A stretch of DNA of 64,000 bases from Sulfurimonas sp. HSL3-2 (lineage in GTDB: Bacteria; Campylobacterota; Campylobacteria; Campylobacterales; Sulfurimonadaceae), in the NCBI RefSeq assembly GCF_039645965.1, contig NZ_CP147917.1, positions 682,001-746,000 on the forward strand, in the 5' to 3' direction. Below, one piece after another: positions 25,923 through 35,865 of this stretch (position 1 is the first letter of the stretch; each line of letters begins with the position of its first letter). The position numbers and the translations under genes were made by a program. The notes below the pieces were generated by a model. That model saw nothing but the letters and a program-made list of their open reading frames with translations. It did not search any database and was not told the DNA's origin.

Positions 25923-26820
25923 AAAAAATGTTCTAATTACGGGAGGTACAGGATATATCGGTTTTGATTTGGTACACTCGTTAATTCAGAGACAGAACTG
26001 TAATATCGCAGTTTTGGTTAGAGATGTTGATACGGTAAATGAATATTTAAAAGAAAGAGTAATTTGTATAGATAGTAATAGTAAAAATTTAAAATCCGAG
26101 ATTCTAAATTTTAACCCTGAAGTCGTTATTCATTTAGCGGCATATTCTACAAGTCTAGATTCCATAGATGAAATTCATAAACTTATCGAGTCCAATATAA
26201 CTTTTACAGCATTATTGCTAAATGCATTAGAAGGTAGTGATCTTAAATTATTTGTAAATACAGGATCTTTTTCAGAATATTATTATAATAATGAAACTAT
26301 AAGTCCAACTTATTTCTATTCTGCAACGAAGACATCTGCGAAGTATATAATAGAATACTTTAGTAAAAAAAATAATTTTAAAATGATAAATGCAATACTC
26401 TATAGTGTGTACGGTAAAAAGAACAAAAATAAAAAAGTTATTGATTATGCTATGGCATCACTCGATTCGAATGAACAGGTTAAGATGAGTAGCGGAGATC
26501 AAATACTGGATTTCATACATATAGAGGATGTAATAAGTTTTTATATAAATTTAATAGATAATTATACAAATCTAAATATTACAAAGCAGGATTATTTTGT
26601 TGGTACGGGAAAAGGTATATCTATTAAAGATTTAGTTTTTCTTTTAGAAAAAGAGATGAATCAAAAAGCAAATATCTCTTGGGGTGGAAATAAAAGCCGC
26701 AAGAGAGATACGATCCATGCTAGTGCCAATATTGTAAAGAATTTAGAAGATTTGCTCTGGTCTGCAAAAATAGATATTCGTACGGGAATAAAAAAATATA
26801 TTGATAAAGAAATAATATAA
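25912..26820 (+). CDS. Extended SDR, probable CDP-4-keto-6-deoxyhexose reductase
   Basis: The 302-residue protein has VLITGGTGYIGFDLV as cofactor motif, VIHLAAYST, the catalytic Ser in FVNTGSFSEYY, and YSATK as the YxxxK pair, then SGDQILDFIHIEDV near the C-terminal half. After RfbF, RfbG and a 3,5-epimerase-like protein, a 4-keto reductase is the missing step, as in routes to CDP-6-deoxy-gulose or CDP-6-deoxy-altrose type sugars. The identity of the final sugar cannot be decided from sequence. It overlaps the next gene by one base. Confidence 0.75.
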   Translation: MNGKKNVLITGGTGYIGFDLVHSLIQRQNCNIAVLVRDVDTVNEYLKERVICIDSNSKNLKSEILNFNPEVVIHLAAYSTSLDSIDEIHKLIESNITFTALLLNALEGSDLKLFVNTGSFSEYYYNNETISPTYFYSATKTSAKYIIEYFSKKNNFKMINAILYSVYGKKNKNKKVIDYAMASLDSNEQVKMSSGDQILDFIHIEDVISFYINLIDNYTNLNITKQDYFVGTGKGISIKDLVFLLEKEMNQKANISWGGNKSRKRDTIHASANIVKNLEDLLWSAKIDIRTGIKKYIDKEII

Positions 26821-27632
26821 TGAAACAAAATGATCCTTTGATCTCAATAGTCATTCCTATTTATAATGCGGAAAAGTATTTAAAAGAAACAATAGAATCT
26901 GTAATTGCACAATCTTATAAAAACTTTGAGCTTTTATTAATCAATCATGCCTGTACCGATAATAGTATTTCTATTATGGAAAACTATAAAGCTAAAGATA
27001 ATCGTATACAGATCATAACTCTTGATGTGAATAAGGGCGGCCCCGCGTACCCGAGAAATATCGGGATTGATAATGCAAACGGCGATTATATAGCATTTCT
27101 TGATTCTGATGATGTCTGGTTGAAAGAGAAGCTGGAGAAAGAAGTTGAAATTTTGGCTGACAATGATTATGATATTATACATACTCTGGCCTATACCATC
27201 GATACAAAAAGTAATATGACAGGATTCTTGAACAATCAGAGAGTGTATAATATACTTCATCCTTTTTTGAATGATCTTACAATCTTATATTGTTCAAATT
27301 ATATTAATATCAATACTGTATTGATGAAAAAAGATAAAAAGATAAAATTTCGTGAAGATAGTTATCTCATAGCTTTAGAAGATTGGTTTTTCTGGATAGA
27401 ACATTTGCATAACGGAAAAAATTTTTTTCTTCTTAAAGAGAATCTTATTAATTACAGAGTCGATATGGACTCTATGTCAAACAGAAAGACAGATAAAAGT
27501 TATAAAAAAGCATTTTATCTTTACGCATTACTGCTCAATGATAATAAAATATCCTTAGGATTGTTTATCTCTTGTTACATTATAAATACATTGAAAACGA
27601 TACTTAGAAATATAAAAATAAAATTAAAATAG
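26820..27632 (+). CDS. Glycosyltransferase family 2
   Basis: A GT-A type enzyme of 270 residues: LISIVIPIYNAEKYLKETI at the N-terminus, the alpha/beta segment VIAQSYKNFELLLINHACTDNS (the usual ND.STD reads NHACTDNS here), AYPRNIGIDNANGDYIAF, and the metal-binding LDSDDVW near residue 97. An ED segment (ALEDWFFW) further on is the probable catalytic base region. The C-terminus ends in a hydrophobic, basic tail that may lie on the membrane. It directly follows the CDP-hexose genes and may transfer that sugar; the pairing is inferred from order only. Confidence 0.85.
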   Translation: MKQNDPLISIVIPIYNAEKYLKETIESVIAQSYKNFELLLINHACTDNSISIMENYKAKDNRIQIITLDVNKGGPAYPRNIGIDNANGDYIAFLDSDDVWLKEKLEKEVEILADNDYDIIHTLAYTIDTKSNMTGFLNNQRVYNILHPFLNDLTILYCSNYININTVLMKKDKKIKFREDSYLIALEDWFFWIEHLHNGKNFFLLKENLINYRVDMDSMSNRKTDKSYKKAFYLYALLLNDNKISLGLFISCYIINTLKTILRNIKIKLK

Positions 27633-27646
27633 CAATAGGTGATTAT

Positions 27647-28462
27647 ATGGTAACGTTAATTATTGGAAAGAATAGTAATCTATCTAATGCTCTATACTCC
27701 AAGGTGAAAAATTGTTTTTTAATCTCATCTAGAGAACTCCTAGAGAACATTGATATATTATCCAGATTTAAGGATAGACGTGTCAATATCATTTTTAATA
27801 ATTTTCAACAAGCTATACAATTGAACAACCTTGAAAATGCGAGTAGTTATATAACGAACTCAATTTTAATAACCGCAAAAGTTCTTGATTATTTTAAGAC
27901 GGTAGATATCAATAAGATCATATACACAAGCAGCAGTTCAGTATATGGAAACAATATTTTATGCAATGAAAAAGATGAATTAAAGCCTATGAATTTGCAT
28001 GCATCCTTAAAAGTTGCAAATGAAAAACTTATAGAAAAATACTGCAACGATGCAGGCATAGACTATACGCTAGCAAGAATATTCAATATGTACGGCGGAG
28101 ATGATAATTTTTCCATAGTAAGCAAGATCATAAACGCATATAAGACAGATCAGGAACTGACTATTGTTAATAACGGTAATGCGATCAGAGACTTTATACA
28201 TATAGACGATGTGGTTGAGATATATGTACGTTTACTAGGAATAACCGGTCGGAATATCATAAATATTGGAACGGGAAATGGAAGTTCGATAAAAAATATA
28301 CTTGATTTTCTGGCAAACAATAAAATCACAGTTAGAACGAAAAATATTTTTAGAGATGAATTGAAAACATCGACTGCAGACATAAGATTACTAGACAATG
28401 TACTTCATAAAGATAATTTCATAAAAGTAGAGGATTACTTGAGACAAGAGCTCAATATATGA
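27647..28462 (+). CDS. Epimerase/dehydratase-like SDR with altered active site
   Basis: This 271-residue protein is a shortened extended-SDR. The cofactor loop reads IIGKNSNLSNAL instead of a clear GxxGxxG, and the catalytic YxxxK position reads HASLK, so the Tyr is replaced by His while the Lys and the upstream Ser (IIYTSSSSVYG) are kept. Later segments are normal (LARIFNMYGG, NGNAIRDFIHIDDV, NIGTGNGSSIKNIL). The missing Tyr could mean a changed reaction, for example a dehydratase or a non-redox role, or loss of activity. An AGGTGA RBS precedes the ATG. It lies between a GT2 gene and the pgl-like genes, overlapping the latter by 4 bases. Confidence 0.7.
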   Translation: MVTLIIGKNSNLSNALYSKVKNCFLISSRELLENIDILSRFKDRRVNIIFNNFQQAIQLNNLENASSYITNSILITAKVLDYFKTVDINKIIYTSSSSVYGNNILCNEKDELKPMNLHASLKVANEKLIEKYCNDAGIDYTLARIFNMYGGDDNFSIVSKIINAYKTDQELTIVNNGNAIRDFIHIDDVVEIYVRLLGITGRNIINIGTGNGSSIKNILDFLANNKITVRTKNIFRDELKTSTADIRLLDNVLHKDNFIKVEDYLRQELNI

Positions 28463-29595
28463 AAAAGATTATAATGATAACAACAGTACCTATGAGTTTG
28501 GCTACATTAGTCAAAGGCCAGGCAAAGTACTTGTCAAATTATTATGAAGTGAAGTTAGTGACCTCATATGCTGCAGAAAATAAAGAGATAGCAGCTTTTG
28601 AAGGCGTAGAGCTAAAAGCCATAGATATGACCCGTCAGATAACTATATTAAAAGATCTGATCGCTTTAATGAAAATATTTTTTTATATACTTCACGAAAA
28701 ACCGGATGTCGTATACACATTCACACCAAAAGCAGGATTGCTCGGCATGATTGCGTCTTTTATGGCAAGAGTCCCCGTGCGAATTCACAATATTGTCGGT
28801 ATGCCGCTCATGGAAGCAGTAGGCAAGAAGAAAACTCTTTTAATGTTTATAGAAAAGTTGACGTATTTTTTTGCTACCGATCTATTTTGTAATAGTTTTG
28901 GACTCAAAGAGTATATAAATATAAATTTGACGAAAAGAGAGGTCAAAGTAATAGGCCAGGGCTCTATTAACGGTGTCGATACAGAATTTTTTCGTAACAA
29001 GACGACAAAAGATGAACAGATAAATATCAGAAATGCCCATGGCATTGATGAAAATGATTTTGTCATAACATTCGTCGGTAGAATCGTAAAGGATAAGGGT
29101 ATCAATGAGTTGGTTGAATCATTCATTGAATTAAATCAGAAGTATACTAATCTGAAATTACTGCTTGTAGGAGATTACGAAGAACATCTTAATCCTATTA
29201 AAAAAGAGAATAAGAGTTTGATGGATAGTTCAAAAAACATCATTATGGTAGGTTTTCAAAAAGATATTAGAGACTTTCTAGCCATAAGTGATCTGTTTGT
29301 CCTCCCCTCATATAGAGAAGGGCTTCCTAACTCTCTCATAGAAGCCGGCAGTTTCGGGATCCCATTACTCGCAACGAACATTAATGGATGTAATGAAATA
29401 ATCGTACACAAAAAGAACGGAATATTGGTAGAGAAAAAAGATAAGAAAAGCCTGCAAGAAGGTATTGAATTACTACTGACCGATAAACAGCTTTATCAAA
29501 AGATAAAATTAGAAGTTAGAGATGATATTATTCATAGATACGATCAAAATTACTTTTGGAAAGAGTTGAAGAATGAACTTGAAACAATTATTTGA
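28459..29595 (+). CDS. Glycosyltransferase family 4 (position of pglA)
   Basis: The 378-residue GT-B enzyme has an N-terminal acceptor half ([24 protein letters not shown]) and a C-terminal GT4 donor domain with [18 protein letters not shown], then [23 protein letters not shown] containing the ExxxxxxE retaining-enzyme motif. It lies immediately before pglC-, pglD-, pglE- and pglF-like genes, the place PglA holds in Campylobacter jejuni, where PglA adds GalNAc to undecaprenyl-diphospho-bacillosamine. The N-terminal sequence is more like general lipid-linked oligosaccharide GT4 enzymes, so only the position supports PglA. It probably adds the second sugar of the repeat unit. Overlaps the next gene by 23 bases. 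Confidence 0.85.
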   Translation: MKKIIMITTVPMSLATLVKGQAKYLSNYYEVKLVTSYAAENKEIAAFEGVELKAIDMTRQITILKDLIALMKIFFYILHEKPDVVYTFTPKAGLLGMIASFMARVPVRIHNIVGMPLMEAVGKKKTLLMFIEKLTYFFATDLFCNSFGLKEYININLTKREVKVIGQGSINGVDTEFFRNKTTKDEQINIRNAHGIDENDFVITFVGRIVKDKGINELVESFIELNQKYTNLKLLLVGDYEEHLNPIKKENKSLMDSSKNIIMVGFQKDIRDFLAISDLFVLPSYREGLPNSLIEAGSFGIPLLATNINGCNEIIVHKKNGILVEKKDKKSLQEGIELLLTDKQLYQKIKLEVRDDIIHRYDQNYFWKELKNELETII

Positions 29596-30172
29596 TAAAA
29601 TCTTAGCATTAGTTTTGATCATACTTTTTTCACCGATCTACATCATTGTATCCTTGCTTATCTTGTTGAAAATGGGAAGACCGATATTTTTCAGACAACA
29701 AAGACCGGGATACAAAGAGAAAATATTCGGGATATATAAGTTTCGTACGATGACAAATGAAAAAGATGAAAACGGTGAACTTCTACCGGATGAAAAAAGA
29801 TTAGTAGGCATAGGAAAGTTTATAAGAAGTACAAGTTTAGACGAACTGCCGCAACTTTTTAATGTTTTAAAAGGGGAGATGAGCTTTGTAGGTCCAAGAC
29901 CGCTTTTGATCGAATACCTGAACTTGTATAATGAAACTCAGAAAAGAAGACACGATGTTTTACCCGGTATCACTGGTTGGGCACAAGTGAATGGACGAAA
30001 TGCTATAAGCTGGGAGCAAAAATTTGAATATGATGTCTGGTATGTCGATCATAAATCTTTTTCTCTTGACATGAAGATACTTTGGCTTACTTTTTTAAAG
30101 GTATTGAGAAGAAGTGGTATTAGTTCAGACTCTAGTGTTACTATGGAGAAGTTTAGAGGCACTAAGTCGTGA
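29573..30172 (+). CDS. pglC: PglC-like initiating phosphoglycosyl transferase
   Basis: A small monotopic phosphoglycosyl transferase of 199 residues, the minimal PglC size. One reentrant membrane helix ([21 protein letters not shown]) leads into [36 protein letters not shown] with the catalytic Asp-Glu pair, VGPRPLL and [16 protein letters not shown]. PglC transfers phospho-diNAc-bacillosamine from UDP to undecaprenyl phosphate on the cytoplasmic face, starting the glycan. The genes after it (pglD, E, F) supply that sugar. It overlaps the preceding glycosyltransferase gene by 23 bases. Confidence 0.92.
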   Translation: MNLKQLFDKILALVLIILFSPIYIIVSLLILLKMGRPIFFRQQRPGYKEKIFGIYKFRTMTNEKDENGELLPDEKRLVGIGKFIRSTSLDELPQLFNVLKGEMSFVGPRPLLIEYLNLYNETQKRRHDVLPGITGWAQVNGRNAISWEQKFEYDVWYVDHKSFSLDMKILWLTFLKVLRRSGISSDSSVTMEKFRGTKS

Positions 30173-30765
30173 ACAGTATATATATTTATGGTGCAAGCGG
30201 ACATGGACTGGTCGTTGCAGACATAGCAAGACTATGTGGATATGATGAGATAATATTTATAGATGACGGGAATAACGAATATGCAGTTTTTGAAAGTATC
30301 AAAGAAAATATTCATATACCTATAGCACTTGGAATAGGAAGCAATACAGTAAGAGCCTCTCTATTTGAAAAGGTCAAAAAAATTGGCTTTGAGATAGTCA
30401 GTCTGGTACATCCTAGTGCTATTGTATCCTCAAGCAGTAGTATCGGAATAGGAACAGTCGTTATGCCTAATGTCGTCATAAATGCAAAGGCAGATATCGG
30501 TGATGGAGTGATATTAAATACGGGATCGATCATAGAACATGAATGTGTAGTAGAAAATTTTGTACATATTTCACCTAATGCAGCTTTGGCAGGTGGTGTA
30601 AAAATCGGAGAATTAACCCACATAGGCATAGGTTCTAGTGTGATACAAGGTATAATTATAGGAAAACAATCGATTATCGGTGCAGGTTCCGTCGTAGTGA
30701 AAGATATAGGCGATTTTAAAAAAGCATATGGGAACTATTGCAAGGAAATAGAGGATATAAAGTAG
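30169..30765 (+). CDS. pglD: PglD-like UDP-4-amino-sugar N-acetyltransferase
   Basis: GTG start overlapping the pglC stop as GTGA. The 198-residue protein opens [18 protein letters not shown], the glycine-histidine UDP-sugar binding signature of PglD, and ends in a left-handed beta-helix with hexapeptide repeats ([20 protein letters not shown]) and the active-site His segment [11 protein letters not shown]. PglD acetylates the C4 amino group of UDP-4-amino-sugar to give UDP-2,4-diacetamido-bacillosamine. A paralogue (LegH/NeuD-like) at 3925 serves the nonulosonate branch. Confidence 0.92.
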   Translation: MNSIYIYGASGHGLVVADIARLCGYDEIIFIDDGNNEYAVFESIKENIHIPIALGIGSNTVRASLFEKVKKIGFEIVSLVHPSAIVSSSSSIGIGTVVMPNVVINAKADIGDGVILNTGSIIEHECVVENFVHISPNAALAGGVKIGELTHIGIGSSVIQGIIIGKQSIIGAGSVVVKDIGDFKKAYGNYCKEIEDIK

Positions 30766-31872
<1,107 letters not shown>

Positions 31873-31874
31873 AG

Positions 31875-33620
31875 ATGGGTTTTGTTGATAAAAGAATATT
31901 AAACTTTATAGTGATAATTACATTAACCTTTATAACGTTTGCATGGACATTTTTTATATTTCATATGCCGTTTAATATTAATGTCGTTTTGATTGTCTTA
32001 GGTGTACGAGTCTTGGCTTCATTATTGATATTTAAAGATTATTCTCTTTCTTGGAGTAAAGCGACGCAAAAGACATTTTTACTAAAAAGCCTTGTCTACA
32101 TTGCAGCATTTTCGATCTACCTGCCTGTATTATACGGAAAAGTCAGATTTGCCTTTTTAGCTTCCGAACTTTTTTTATATCTGTTTTCTATAAATTTTGC
32201 GATGTATTTATATTACTATTTAGTGAATAAAAGCCAAATCAGTAAATCAAAAACTGTTGTGATATATGGAGCAGGTAAGGCAGGGATAAAACTTGAAGAA
32301 GAATTCAGTCATAGCGAGTACAAAGTAAAATACTTTGTTGATGATGACAAGATACTTCAAAAAAGATCGATAGACGGTATACGGATAGTATCAAAAGAGG
32401 AATTAAAAGAAAAGATAGAGCAGGATAACAAGTTAGATCTGCTTGTTATTGCTATGCCTTCAGCTTCTCATGAAAGAGTTAAAGAGATATACGACAAGCT
32501 GAGTGTTTATTTTAAAGCTATCAAGGTCTTGCCTGCATTTGATGAGATACTCAGAGATAAAGACTTTGCGAAACAATTAAAAGATATCTCGGTAGAAGAT
32601 CTACTTGCAAGACATCCTAAAGACTTGGATAAGAGTGTTATAGAAAATTTCATTAAAGACAAAACGGTTCTTATTACCGGTGCAGGCGGAAGTATAGGAA
32701 GTGAGATAAGTAGACAGTGCGCTAGTTTTGGCGCAAAACAACTGATACTTTTAGATCATAGTGAATTTAACTTATACAGTATTGCCGAAGAGCTAAGTGA
32801 ATGTGATCCGGTATTTGTAATGCAGTCAGTGGTAAATAAAGAACTGTTGGACAAGACATTTGAACAGTATAAGCCTGATATTGTCATGCATGCAGCAGCA
32901 TATAAGCATGTACCTTTAGTAGAAGAAAACATATCAGAGGCTATTATAAATAATGTGATAGGGACTAAGAACGCTATCGATTGTGCTATAAAACATAAAG
33001 TGAAAAAATTTGTACTTATATCTACAGATAAAGCAGTAAGGCCTACTAACGTTATGGGAACGACGAAGAGGATTTGTGAAATGTATGCTCAAAATGTGGA
33101 TGCATCTTTTGATGGTAATACTACAGAAATCGTAGCAGTACGCTTTGGAAACGTTCTTGGAAGTAGTGGAAGTGTAATCCCGAAATTTAAAGCACAAATA
33201 GAAAGTGGTGGACCAATTACTGTGACTCATCCTGATATAACCAGATATTTTATGCTTATCAATGAGGCCTGTGAACTTGTACTTCAAGCAGGTGCTATCG
33301 CAAAAGGCGGCGAAATATTTATTTTAGATATGGGTGAACCTGTAAAAATCATAGATCTGGCAAAAAAAATGATTTCATTATCTGGTCATGATGATATAGA
33401 AATAGAGTTTAGCGGATTAAGAGCAGGTGAAAAGTTATATGAAGAGTTACTTATCGATGACAGTGATGCAAAAACACAATATGAGTCGATCACTGTGGCA
33501 GGAAAGACAGATTATGATATATCAAAATTAAATGACGATATTGCAGAGTTGATAAGTACAAATGATAAGTTAGCTAAACTAAAAGAGATCGTACCGGAGT
33601 TTAATCATAATAAAAACTAA
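31875..33620 (+). CDS. pglF: PglF-like UDP-GlcNAc 4,6-dehydratase
   Basis: I use the ATG at 31875; a TTG two codons earlier (31869) is possible. The protein (about 581 aa) has four N-terminal membrane helices (residues about 8-120), a small CoA-binding-like Rossmann domain starting VVIYGAGKAGIKLEEEF, and the large SDR domain with VLITGAGGSIGSEISRQ. The active site ISTDKAVRPTNVMGTTK shows the Thr-Asp-Lys triad with Met in place of the usual SDR tyrosine, known for PglF. It converts UDP-GlcNAc to UDP-4-keto-6-deoxy-GlcNAc, the first step toward bacillosamine. It is the last gene of the glycan locus. Confidence 0.93.
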   Translation: MGFVDKRILNFIVIITLTFITFAWTFFIFHMPFNINVVLIVLGVRVLASLLIFKDYSLSWSKATQKTFLLKSLVYIAAFSIYLPVLYGKVRFAFLASELFLYLFSINFAMYLYYYLVNKSQISKSKTVVIYGAGKAGIKLEEEFSHSEYKVKYFVDDDKILQKRSIDGIRIVSKEELKEKIEQDNKLDLLVIAMPSASHERVKEIYDKLSVYFKAIKVLPAFDEILRDKDFAKQLKDISVEDLLARHPKDLDKSVIENFIKDKTVLITGAGGSIGSEISRQCASFGAKQLILLDHSEFNLYSIAEELSECDPVFVMQSVVNKELLDKTFEQYKPDIVMHAAAYKHVPLVEENISEAIINNVIGTKNAIDCAIKHKVKKFVLISTDKAVRPTNVMGTTKRICEMYAQNVDASFDGNTTEIVAVRFGNVLGSSGSVIPKFKAQIESGGPITVTHPDITRYFMLINEACELVLQAGAIAKGGEIFILDMGEPVKIIDLAKKMISLSGHDDIEIEFSGLRAGEKLYEELLIDDSDAKTQYESITVAGKTDYDISKLNDDIAELISTNDKLAKLKEIVPEFNHNKN

Positions 33621-33698
33621 AAGTATGGCAAATTGCAATAAGTTTTGAAAAAGTTTATTTTTACTATATAGTGTTCCAATCAACTAAAAGGAGTTAAA

Positions 33699-33947
33699 AT
33701 GAAAATTTTAGCAATGATGGTAATTGGAATAAGTTTATTATTTGGTGCTGTTGACATAAATACGGCAAATAAAGGTCAGTTGATGAATCTCAACGGTATC
33801 GGCGATAAAAAAGCGGATGCAATTTTACAATACAGAAAAGAGCACTGTTTTAAAAATGTCGATGATATGGTTCTCGTAAAAGGAATCAGTAAGAAATTTA
33901 TTGAAAAAAACAGAAAAGATTTAACTGCAAGCAAATGTAAGATCTAA
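33699..33947 (+). CDS. Secreted ComEA-like helix-hairpin-helix protein
   Basis: This 82-residue protein has a signal peptide (MKILAMMVIGISLLFGAV) and then a single ComEA-type helix-hairpin-helix repeat domain: DINTANKGQLMNLNGIGDKKADAILQ followed by VDDMVLVKGISKKFIEKN. Such periplasmic HhH proteins bind DNA without sequence preference and, in competent bacteria, help DNA cross the outer membrane. It stands alone, with its own AAAGGAG RBS and an upstream AT-rich promoter-like region. A role in DNA uptake fits the ComEA family, but no competence genes are adjacent. Confidence 0.85.
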   Translation: MKILAMMVIGISLLFGAVDINTANKGQLMNLNGIGDKKADAILQYRKEHCFKNVDDMVLVKGISKKFIEKNRKDLTASKCKI

Positions 33948-33968
33948 TCATATCTTGGTATAAAAATA

Positions 33969-33998
33969 AAATGCTATAATTGCGATATTATAGCATTT
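33969..33998 (+). promoter_or_regulatory. Perfect 12-bp inverted repeat overlapping an extended -10 element
   Basis: The arms at 33969-33980 (AAATGCTATAAT) and 33987-33998 are exact reverse complements with a 6-base loop. The left arm also contains TGCTATAAT, an extended -10 consensus for the trpG/pabA gene starting at 34017. It could be an operator over the promoter, or the end hairpin of the comEA-like transcript, though no T-run follows. Confidence 0.55.
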
Positions 33999-34016
33999 GA
34001 AATAAAGAGATATTTT

Positions 34017-34586
34017 ATGATTTTAATGATCGATAATTATGATAGTTTTACTTATAACATAGTTCAGTATTGTCTGGAACTTGGTGCAGATCTGAAGGTT
34101 ATACGTAATGATGAACTTACTTTGGAAGAGATTATTGCTTTAAGACCTGAAAAGATTGTCATCTCCCCCGGTCCTGCAACGCCTGATGATGCGGGTGTGA
34201 CTTTGGAAGTTATTGATTATTTTAAAGATAAACTCCCGATTCTTGGCATCTGTTTAGGTCACCAAAGTATTGCTCAAGTATATGGCGGGAAAGTAGTACG
34301 TGCAAAAAACATGATGCACGGTAAGACATCGATAATGGAACAATCAATTGAGTGTGATATTTTTAAAAAAGTTCCTCAGCAGTTTCGTGCGACTAGATAC
34401 CATTCACTGATCGTTGAAAAAGAAAACCTTCCTGAAGATATCAAACCGACTGCGTATAGTATAGATGATCATGAGATAATGGCATTGCAGATAAAAGATA
34501 AGCCGATTTACGGTGTGCAATTTCATCCGGAATCGATTATGAGTGAATTTGGTTATGAGATCATAGGAAATTTTTTAAAATTATGA
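34017..34586 (+). CDS. trpG: Glutamine amidotransferase subunit of anthranilate/aminodeoxychorismate synthase
   Basis: Class I glutamine amidotransferase of 189 residues. It begins MILMIDNYDSFTYNIVQYC, has the oxyanion region VISPGPATPDDAG, the nucleophile Cys79 in GICLGHQS, and the His170/Glu172 pair in QFHPES. It supplies ammonia to TrpE (tryptophan) or PabB (folate). No trpE, trpD or pabB gene is adjacent, so it may serve as a stand-alone, possibly amphibolic, TrpG/PabA. It overlaps the next gene by 4 bases. The choice between trpG and pabA cannot be made from sequence alone. Confidence 0.9.
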   Translation: MILMIDNYDSFTYNIVQYCLELGADLKVIRNDELTLEEIIALRPEKIVISPGPATPDDAGVTLEVIDYFKDKLPILGICLGHQSIAQVYGGKVVRAKNMMHGKTSIMEQSIECDIFKKVPQQFRATRYHSLIVEKENLPEDIKPTAYSIDDHEIMALQIKDKPIYGVQFHPESIMSEFGYEIIGNFLKL

Positions 34587-35767
34587 AAAAATATTTCATC
34601 TTATTCCTAATAATAGGGTTAGATGTCCTTTTTTTATTGTATGAAACTTCTCAGTTATCAATAGGATATAGTGAAGTCAGTCTCTTAAATGGTGGTTTTT
34701 CTGTTTTAAAATATATAGAAAATTTTTCTTTTTATATTTTTGGGCAAAATGACTTAGCTCTTAGACTGCCGATGATCATCCTGCATATTTCGAGTGCCTT
34801 ATTGCTTTTTCATCTCTCGAAGAGATATCTTAAGTACGACAGAGACAGGATATGGTTAGTAGTAGTATTTATACTGCTTCCAGGAGTACTGAGTTCTTCC
34901 ATTGTAGTTAACAGTGCCGGCTTAGTTATTTTCTCACTTTTCTTATATTTAAATCTATATAGTATAAACCCATACTTTAAGTACCTGCTGCTTATACCGA
35001 TCTGGTTTGTAAGCCCGAGTATTATATTTTTATATTTAGGACTTACTTTTTATTCAATAAAAGAGAAAGACTATAAGTTTGCTTTGTTTAATATTATTCT
35101 TTTTTCATCTTCATTATATGTAAATGGATTTGATACTACGGGCCTTCCCAAAGGACACTTTTTAGATACCTTAGCTATTTATGCTGCCATCTTTACTCCC
35201 ATAGTTTTCGTATATGTATTTTATATCTTATATAGAAGGTATGTGACATCAAGAGAAGATATACTTTGGTATATCTCATCAACAGCTCTTTTAATATCAT
35301 TGTTATTATCGTTTAGACAACGGTTACATCTAGAGGATTTTGCTCCATACATATTAGTGGCACTGCCGATAGCGGCACAAACATTCTATCACTCATATAG
35401 AGTAAGATTGAAACAATTTAGAGGAACCTATAAGACAATATTTATAATTTCATTTTTATTCTTATTGTTAAACGCAACAGTAGTACTTTTCAATAAATAT
35501 ATATATATTATTTTGGATAATCCAAAAGAACATTTTGCATATGATATGCACATTGCAAAAGATCTGGCAAGCAAATTAAAAGAAAAAAATATCACTTGTG
35601 TGAATGCAAACAATAAAAAATTACAATTAAGATTAAAGTTTTATGGAATTGACTTTTGTAAAGACTCGACTCTCACCTCAAGTAAGCGTAAAGAGTCAAA
35701 ACTTGTTACTATAAGTTACAAAGGTCATAAAGTCTATAGAAGTTATGTTACTAAAATAAACAAATAG
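34583..35767 (+). CDS. Polytopic membrane protein resembling GT39/ArnT-type glycosyltransferases
   Basis: The 394-residue protein has about 9-10 hydrophobic segments and a soluble C-terminal tail of about 75 residues. The segment FGQNDLALRLPMIILHISSALLLFHLSKRYL matches the region of GT39/ArnT-like lipid-linked sugar transferases where the first periplasmic loop ends. The acidic motif expected near the start of the first loop is weak here (GYSEVSLLNGG), so activity is uncertain. Translational coupling (ATGA) to trpG/pabA looks incidental to function. It could glycosylate a surface molecule in the periplasm; no substrate can be named. Confidence 0.65.
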   Translation: MKKYFILFLIIGLDVLFLLYETSQLSIGYSEVSLLNGGFSVLKYIENFSFYIFGQNDLALRLPMIILHISSALLLFHLSKRYLKYDRDRIWLVVVFILLPGVLSSSIVVNSAGLVIFSLFLYLNLYSINPYFKYLLLIPIWFVSPSIIFLYLGLTFYSIKEKDYKFALFNIILFSSSLYVNGFDTTGLPKGHFLDTLAIYAAIFTPIVFVYVFYILYRRYVTSREDILWYISSTALLISLLLSFRQRLHLEDFAPYILVALPIAAQTFYHSYRVRLKQFRGTYKTIFIISFLFLLLNATVVLFNKYIYIILDNPKEHFAYDMHIAKDLASKLKEKNITCVNANNKKLQLRLKFYGIDFCKDSTLTSSKRKESKLVTISYKGHKVYRSYVTKINK

Positions 35768-35821
35768 AGACATAAATACCCCTAAGAATTATAAATACAA
35801 GATATCAAAAAGATAATTTGT

Positions 35822-35829
35822 GCTACAAT
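35822..35829 (+). promoter_or_regulatory. Extended -10 promoter element for aclBA
   Basis: TGCTACAAT (35821-35829) is an extended -10 element 36 bases before the aclB ATG; no good -35 box lies 17 bases upstream, as is common in Campylobacterota. A strong RBS (TAAGGAG, 35854-35860) precedes the start codon. Confidence 0.55.
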
Positions 35830-35865
35830 CATCCCCAAATATTCAACTAAAAGTAAGGAGTTGCA

